Below are positions 58,301-64,000 of a stretch of 64,000 nt of DNA, piece after piece. The stretch is from Apus apus (lineage: Eukaryota; Chordata; Aves; Apodiformes; Apodidae), in NCBI RefSeq assembly GCF_020740795.1, contig NC_067284.1, positions 99,811,440 to 99,875,439 on the forward strand, written 5' to 3'. Position 1 is the first letter of the stretch. Each line of letters opens with the position of its first letter. The notes beneath the pieces are model-generated. The model did not search any database and was not told the origin of the DNA. It saw nothing but the letters and a program-made list of their open reading frames with translations. Position numbers and translations under genes: made by a program.

Positions 58301-61300
58301 CAGAATTGGAAATGGTTGTGACCTGCTGTTTTGAAAAGTTGAGGCTGCAAGGATTAATGCTATAGCCTTGATTATTTTAAGGGGAAATACCTTCTAGCAT
58401 TAAGGAATGTCTGGGTGTTTCAGTTTGATGTATTTAATTAAAGTTGTGATATTTTCACAGTTCTCTCAGCAAAACAAATTTATGTAAAAAAATCCTTTCT
58501 TTCTTGTGCTGTGGCTTCACAAATCTGCCTGCCATGGGAAATGCAATGTTGTGTTGATAGCAGGGTTTTTTGTTGTTTGGTTTGGAGTCTGTTTGTTTGT
58601 TTGTTTTGTTTTGTTTTCCTTTTTTTATTTTTTATTTTTTGTGGGGGTGTAGTAAACCAGGAATGCAACTTCTTGCATTCTTTTGTGAGATTTACTGGAT
58701 AATAAAAATTCATTGTTTAGGAACTAAAATAATTTTTCAGTAAATTCTTGTCAGCTAAGATTGTTATTTTCCTTGCAATGAATGAACAACTAGCAAATAA
58801 ATATCTGCAATTTTTAGAAATGGAGAAAGTTGACTTTAGTCTTACTTTTTATAAAAATTACTTGTTCCAGTAGCAGCATTCATCGTGACTGTAGCGATTT
58901 AAGCAATTTTTGCCCTTAAATTTAGGTGCATTTGGGTAGGCTTGTGGTTAATACAGCTGTTTTCATGCTAAGTATCTGTGTTCAATAGGAAAGATTGTGG
59001 CTGGTTGATATTTACATGTCAGAAAAGAAACCACATTGACTTTTAAAAATGTAAATTTAGAAGTAAATGGATGATTTTTTTTTCCTTTAATGTAACCATA
59101 ACAGTTATCAGACTTTCAGTGACTGGCAAATAAGCAAAAGCATTTTTCCTGTGGCTGCTAATGCTAGGTTTCTATCATATTAGGTATTACTTGGATATGT
59201 AATTTTTTTGTTTTATTCTGTGGAATAGTATTTTCAATCTGACAAAATGCCTAAGTGAAAGCATGAGTGGAGGCAGTACTGTTACAATTTACATTTAAAA
59301 ACATTGGCAGTCTGGGTTGAGGAGAAACTCTGTAAGAAAATTGGTTTGGTCTTGAAAGAAGAAATTCCCAGTCATAAACTGATGATGCTGGTGAAGAAGG
59401 AAATATGGAAGAAGCTTTGATCACTGTGTGTAGTTTAACGGTGAGTAATTTCTTAGACCTTAATGGAGATGTGTTTGAAACATGAATAGTGGAGTAGGGT
59501 TTTGGTAGCGTTAATTTTGCTGTGTGAGGTTCTAAAAGGGGGAAAGGCTGATGGGTGCCTTACCTCTGCTCAGGACTCAGTGGCTACCATCTGTGCTGTG
59601 AATAAAAATGAGGCAGGGCACAGGCCTAGGTGCTGTCAATAGGATGTTGTGATTAGTTTGCTCCCTGTGCCAAGAGCAGTGTGCGCACTGGGCGAGGATC
59701 TTCCTCCCTCAGACAGTGCAGTGATAGCCCAGAGATGTTTCCCAGCAACACTGTCCAAATACCACCTGGGATGAAGGTGATATCAGGGGACAGGGCTTGA
59801 GACTTTTTTCTAAGCAACAGAGTCAGAGAAATTTGTGTTAAGCTGGAGCTGTGGTGTTGTAGGGTTTTGACATTCTGGCTGTTTAGTAGCATATGCTCAG
59901 AGATTTAAGCAAATCAAAGACATCAGTGTTGATCTGTAAACCACCTCAAAGCACAGAGTGGTATAGGAGGACAAAGGAGCAAAGCAGGCTTGTTTTAGCC
60001 TAAATTTAATCTGTTTGTCTCTTTTCTTCCTTTTTCTCCAATTTTCTGGGCTGGAAGCGTGAACTCCTTTGCCAGCCTGCCTCGGTTCAAAGGCATCATG
60101 AAAAGTGCATGGAGGCGACTCCATCGTTCAGAGTGCTGTGAAGAGCCTTATACTGTGTGCATAGAATCACAGAATGGCTGGGGTTGGAAGGGGCCTCTAA
60201 AGATGTTCTAGTTCCAACCCCCTTGCCATAGGTAGGGACATCATCAACTAGACTAGGTTGCTCAAGGCCCCACCAATGTGTCCTTGAAGAATTCCAGGTA
60301 TGGGGTATCCACAACTTCTCTGGGCAATCTGTTCCAGTTGTCTCACCACCCTCACAGTGAAGAATTTCTTACTAATGTCTAACTTAAACCTACCCTTTTT
60401 CAGTTTAAATCACTGCCCCTTTTGTCACTACAGGCCTTGGTAAAAAGTCTCTCTCCATCTTTCTTGTAAATCCCCTTTATTGAATAGTTGCAATAATTAT
60501 CCCTTGAGCCATCTCTTCTCCAGGCTGAACAGCCCCAACTCTCTCATGTGAGGTTACTGCACAGTGGCAGGAAAGAGTGTTCCAGTTTCATTAGGTCATC
60601 AATCTCTTGATGCTTCTATAACAGTGCAGTAGCTTCATAGCTGTGATTATGATTTATGTCATGCTTTATTCCTACTCCTTGTCTTCTTAAACTGAAGAAT
60701 TGCTTTGTAGATCCAGTTATTTTCAGCCAGTTACAGGCTCCTTGAGAAACAGAATCACAGAAAACAAGCCCACTGTAATTAATTTTTTTTTCTTTTTTTT
60801 TCACTATTTTAATGTTGATTTTCTCATTTGGTCTCTTCTGAACCTTCTAGGAAAGTTTAAGGTCACTGAAGCCAATGGAAGTGCTTGTGTTCTTTGTCTC
60901 AGCATCGCAGCCAGCCAGCTTTCCCAAGTCTGTCACTACTAGTTTTCTGTCCTTGAAGCTGACTAATAGTAAGGTCTATTAATAGTGTTTCTGTACACTG
61001 CTTCCAAATTCTCATGAATGAAGTTTACTTTGAGCTGCTCAGTTTTGCATGGTTTCACCAAAGTCACAGAAGTTATTACCTATCCTGAGAGACAGCTAAC
61101 TCCTCTTATCCCTTCTGGAGGCTGCAAGACAGTATTTAGTCAGGTATGAACTACCATGGTGATAATTAATGTATCTCCTACTCTTAATCCTTAATAATTA
61201 TGCATACTCGTGCGAAGGAGGAAGAAACTGTCATGTTTTATTTATTTCTAACCCTCCACTATGATGTCATCTAGAAAAGTACAGAAGATACACTTCTTAA

Positions 61301-62900
61301 AAACACTCAGGAAGAATACAACATACCCTTGTTCTAGAGAAATGTGATGAACAGGGCTTTTTGGTAAATACCACCTACACTGGCCTTTATGCAAAACTGG
61401 AGTCAGCAGAACAGAATGAATAAAATCTAATCTCCCACCTTGTCCTGCCATTATAGTCCCACATGCCTGCACAAATATTCTGGCCCTGCTGAAAACCACC
61501 CGTAACTCAAATTTCTGGGGCCAGACTTTGATCTAGAAGCAAGGACGCCCCTGCTGGTTTTTCAGAAAAAAACACGAGTTTTGTTGTGTGGGAGTTGGTA
61601 TGCATTTTTGGACAGGGAGCCACCATGGAGCGTCGAAGAGCCATCCCTTTTGCTGTCTGAAGCCATACTGTCCCACATTGTGACAGTGCTCTTGGCTAAT
61701 TAGCTTCCTCTTGGTAGGTCAGCTGTTTTTTCTTCTATGCTAGAGCAATAAATTGGCTCATTTCCACCTTTTCTTACTAACTGGAGTGAATGGGGTGACA
61801 TTGTCTCCATTAGAGGCAAATTTAAGTGAAAGAAACAGTTTCTTCCTAGCAAAACCAGTGTTTTCAGAACAATTATTTTACTATTTCTTAATTACTCTAT
61901 CATTTCAGAGAGAATGAGCAGAGGTTGAAATCCTGCTCTATATGAGAGATCTGATTACAATGGTGTTCTCAAGCTTCAAAATTTATCTTGTAATTTTAGG
62001 CCCCTGAAATTCAGCTGCTTCGTGATTTCACACTTTGCTTCATGGCCATGAGAGCTGTAATTCTTATACTGAAAACTGAGGTTGTAATCTAATCACATAA
62101 ACTCTTGTGACGTAAAAAGCTAAATCTCAAGAACTGGTAATACTGAAACTTTCTGAATGACTGAACATACCAAACTTCAGTTGAAGTCAGTAGGAAATCT
62201 GAATGCTTCTTATCTTTAAAATTGAGAAATCAGTTAAAAAATCCATACTGAGGCATACATTTATTTCATAAATGAGCAGTCTTTTATCTTCCCCTTGAAT
62301 CAAATCCAAGGAAAACTCTATGTCCTCTATCCCAACACCAAGCTCATTGCACTTTGTTAAGTAAGTGGGGAAAAACACGCTCTAATGCAGCAAAGGATGG
62401 GAGTGTGTAAGTATTGTGGAACATGATCCAATTGCACTCACCTGCAGCTTAAAGGATTTCAGAAACTTAAAATTAGTCCCTGTGCTTGTTGTTTTTAATT
62501 GTTTTCTTCTGAAGCAAAGATACTGGCCTCTGCTGGAGCTCTGTCAGCATTGCATATGTCAGGACTGATGCAAAATGGCATAGCCTGTGTCCACCTGAAA
62601 ACCTTTTGTAACTATCTGTCCCCTTCTAGGTAACACTCGACTGCACTTTCTGGTCCTGGTGACAGGCTGTACATCAGTGGGAAAAATCCTGGATGCAGAA
62701 GTTTTCAAAATTACTGCAACAGATTTCTGTCCTCTCCAGGAAGAAACCAAGGAAGAGGAGCGTGTTACTGCCTTGAAAAAAATACTGAACTCTGGGATGT
62801 TCTATTTCTCCTGGCCTAATGCGGGCTCAAACTTTGACCTGACTGTGCGGGCTCAGAAGCAGGGTGATAACCACTATGAATCTGGTAACTCGTTCTTCTG
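43184..62900 (+). CDS. SYNJ2: SYNJ2, synaptojanin 2 (first three coding exons; 3' part outside window)
   Basis: Coding exons 43184-43304, 53800-53886 and 62630-62900 (479 nt, ~159 residues) join in phase with GT/AG borders. The N terminus [12 protein letters not shown] matches synaptojanin 2 as I remember it, followed by [40 protein letters not shown] and [20 protein letters not shown]. Synaptojanins are inositol polyphosphate phosphatases with an N-terminal SAC domain, a central 5-phosphatase domain and a proline-rich tail. They clear PI(4,5)P2 from endocytic membranes and help uncoat clathrin vesicles. The window stops before most of the SAC domain, including its CX5R catalytic loop. SYNJ1 is the paralogue; the MALSKGLRL start and the SNX9 neighbour argue for SYNJ2. 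The start codon is chosen by homology, since the frame is also open upstream. Confidence 0.95.
43311..43383 (+). repeat. GGGCC-type G-rich repeat next to SYNJ2 exon 1 donor
   Basis: Directly after the exon 1 donor come tandem CCGGG/GGGCC units (about 43312-43330), then a run of seven or more G and further GGGG blocks to ~43380. Such tracts can form G-quadruplexes in DNA or pre-mRNA. Seen directly; function inferred. Confidence 0.55.
47772..47831 (-). mobile_element. Short CR1 3' terminal fragment, antisense
   Basis: About 60 bp comprising ATCATAGAATCATAGAATGG, GAGTTGGAAGGGATCTT and AGTTCCAACC. This is the extreme 3' end of a CR1 with its ATTCTATG repeats, reversed, inside SYNJ2 intron 1. The abrupt end indicates strong 5' truncation. 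Confidence 0.85.
50152..51112 (-). mobile_element. Solo LTR of an endogenous retrovirus (bird ERV-L type)
   Basis: About 960 bp, more GC-rich than its surroundings. Read on the - strand it starts TGCTGGTTCGGTTTGATG, with GGGGGTTTTGGCAATGG just after, and ends CCCAAACCACAACA, so TG...CA termini are present. An AATAAA and a TATATAA-like box (around 50985-50995 and 50398-50411 on the + strand) also read on that strand. The pattern matches an LTR family common in bird genomes. No gag, pol or env remains are adjacent, so it is a solo LTR; I could not see matching target-site duplications. It lies antisense in SYNJ2 intron 1. Open frames inside it are not genes. Confidence 0.75.
52307..52324. repeat. 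Poly-T run
   Basis: About 18 T followed by AATAAATAA in SYNJ2 intron 1. Homopolymer; on the opposite strand it resembles a poly(A) tract, but no retrocopy is recognisable next to it. Confidence 0.8.
53800..53886 (+). CDS. SYNJ2: SYNJ2 coding exon 2
   Basis: 87 nt between TTTCTCAG and GTAAGT. It encodes [20 protein letters not shown] and LGELQLKC, closely matching the PEEKEVIKGQY part of human SYNJ2. The phases on both sides fit exons 1 and 3. Confidence 0.94.
55658..55713 (+). other. Candidate cryptic/poison exon in SYNJ2 intron 2
   Basis: A 56-nt block between a T-rich tract ending TTCTAG and a CAT|GTAAGT donor. If spliced after exon 2 it reads [18 protein letters not shown] with no stop. 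Because 56 is not a multiple of three, exon 3 is then read out of frame and meets TGA after ten codons. This would be a truncating or NMD-triggering isoform. It could equally be a decoy splice-site pair. Confidence 0.25.
58567..58650. repeat. T/G-rich simple tract in SYNJ2 intron 2
   Basis: Runs of TTTG and TTTTG followed by long T stretches (GTTTGTTTGTTTGTTTTG and then T-rich). Low-complexity sequence, probably a degraded simple repeat. Confidence 0.7.
60160..60546 (-). mobile_element. CR1 LINE 3' end fragment, antisense
   Basis: CATAGAATCACAGAATGGCT followed by GGGTTGGAAGGGGCC, then AGTGAAGAATTTCTTACTAA and CTCCAGGCTGAACAGCCCCA. About 390 bp of CR1 3' end in reverse orientation in SYNJ2 intron 2. 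Its layout resembles the copy at 29.3 kb, so they may be from related subfamilies. Confidence 0.93.
62630..62900 (+). CDS. SYNJ2: SYNJ2 coding exon 3, start of SAC region
   Basis: 271 nt encoding [20 protein letters not shown], then [50 protein letters not shown] and GNSFFW. The donor is GTCAGT after the TG of the tryptophan codon. FYFSWPN..FDLT is the conserved entry to the SAC phosphatase domain. Confidence 0.96.
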
Positions 62901-63820
62901 GTCAGTACTGCATGTTACACCAAAGTCATCTGTCATCCACGCCTGTGTCTTATTGGTCAAACATTCTCAGAGGGAAATGAACATAGGCATTTCAGGTGCA
63001 CCTGAAAATTAATCTGATAGTGAAATGCAATTCTAATAACAAGATTTTGTGTTTTTAAGAAGAAGCAAGATGTATTGCTCACACTATAGGAACATGTCTC
63101 TACATGTCATTAATAGTTCCCTTGCAGTTATTTTTAATACTTTGCTTATAAAAGTTATCTAATAGAAGCCTGCACTTCAACTGTTCATAAATCCCATCAT
63201 CTGTGCTGAAGGATTTGTATGTGTTTAAACTCGGCATTTTAATATTTCAATAATGTGCGCTGGTTTTTATGTTGAAAACATCAATATTAATATGTTTACA
63301 GCTCAGTCTAAGTGTATGTTGCTCTGTAATACACTGCTCTGTACTTACTTTCTTGCGCTTGTAGAGAAAAAAAAAAAAAGTATTTCTTGCTGGGGTAAGT
63401 ATTGGTTGAATGTAAAGGAAAATGCACAATGCTGGGTTTTGTATTCCCTAGGTGGATTCACTGTTGATGTAACTCAGTTTGTTTGCTTTATAAGCTCTGG
63501 CAGAATGCTTGAATTTCTATACCCTCATTTTTAAATTTTTAAACAAAAGGATAGTCCCACAGGAAGCATAGCTGTACTCAAAGTAAGCGAGGGTTATATG
63601 ATGTAGGTGGAAAATAACCGGCAGAGTTAAATGTGGGTGTACTGCTAGAATTTGTGATAAGTCTTGTGGCTCAAAATAGGTGAATATTAAATAAGCAAAA
63701 AAAGTTCATAATGGCTGATAAATAAACATGAGAGAATGGTTCATTCAGGCTAAATAATCTTTCTAGCTATGATGTGATTTTGATTGGTAAGATCTAGTGT
63801 TTTGAGTTTAACTTGGAAGA
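62901..63820 (+). other. SYNJ2: SYNJ2 intron 3 (left part)
   Basis: The next SYNJ2 exon (expected to continue from SFFW with an NQLLHVP-like stretch) is not found before the window end. This part is AT-rich, with an A run at 63367-63379 and no recognised feature. Confidence 0.6.
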
Positions 63821-63823
63821 GAG

Positions 63824-64000
63824 ATATATAAAACTTGCTTTCAGCTGTGCTAATTCTGCATCGCCCTCAAGAAGCTCACCAAGCATGTCAAGTCAGACAC
63901 ATGGCAAAAATGAGCTGTGTTCCAGTGATGAAACTCCTAAGGTGGCAGTATCCCTTAATAAAGAAACAGCTTTTAAAGCAACTCTGCCTGAACTGTCTTT
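63824..64000 (+). CDS. Candidate partial gene start, unrecognised (cut by window end)
   Basis: A TATA-like ATATATAAAA at 63824-63833 lies ~52 bp before ATG 63885. From that ATG the frame is open to the last base (38 full codons: MSSQTHGKNELCSSDETPKV, then AVSLNKETAFKATLPELS). The frame is also open upstream to the AG at 63843-63844 (CANSASPSRSSPS). The composition, Ser/Thr/Lys/Glu mixed, is protein-like. I do not recognise it. It lies within SYNJ2 intron 3 on the same strand. It could be the start of a nested gene, an alternative SYNJ2 exon (AG acceptor CTTTCAG at 63838-63844), a retrocopy, or chance. The joined SYNJ2 exon 3 phase would also be open here. Confidence 0.25.

Larger units (their letters stand above)
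53887..62629 (+). other. SYNJ2: SYNJ2 intron 2
   Basis: 8.7-kb AT-rich intron with an antisense CR1 at 60.2-60.5 kb, a T/G-rich simple tract at ~58567-58650 and a candidate 56-nt cryptic exon at 55658-55713. Nothing else recognisable. Confidence 0.8.

Overview
This is vertebrate, almost certainly avian, nuclear DNA. Coding sequence is confined to short exons in large introns with GT/AG borders. The dispersed repeats are CR1-type LINE 3' ends plus one LTR of the bird ERV-L kind, and the two recognisable genes are neighbours on human 6q25.3 (from memory of the human map). Species cannot be fixed from the sequence.

Layout. Positions 1-26,569 hold the 3' part of SNX9 (sorting nexin 9) on the + strand: 14 coding exons encoding the last ~500 residues (end of the low-complexity linker, acidic clathrin/AP-2 motif, PX domain, BAR domain, stop). 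The SH3-encoding exons lie upstream of the window. The 3' UTR follows, with several AATAAA signals between 26.6 and 28.5 kb. Positions ~28.5-42.3 kb are mostly AT-rich intergenic DNA with one antisense CR1. At 37.1-39.1 kb there is a phase-consistent series of exon-like open blocks on the - strand, which I report as an unproven candidate gene. At 42.3-43.6 kb a strong CpG island carries the promoter and first coding exon of SYNJ2 (synaptojanin 2, + strand). SYNJ2 exons 2 and 3 follow at 53.8 and 62.6 kb, and the gene runs off the right edge. The window therefore holds only the first ~159 residues, leading into the SAC phosphatase domain.

The two genes belong to the same pathway. SNX9 is a PX-BAR protein that binds PI(4,5)P2, dynamin, AP-2/clathrin and N-WASP at endocytic pits. 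SYNJ2 is a 5-phosphatase plus SAC phosphatase that removes those phosphoinositides. They are transcribed in the same direction, about 16.6 kb apart from stop to start.

Points to check: the - strand candidate gene between SNX9 and SYNJ2; a TATA-headed open frame cut by the window end at 63.8-64.0 kb; a well-bordered 56-nt frame-breaking exon candidate in SYNJ2 intron 2; and an antisense LTR in SYNJ2 intron 1. All homology statements rest on recognition of the protein families, not on a database search.
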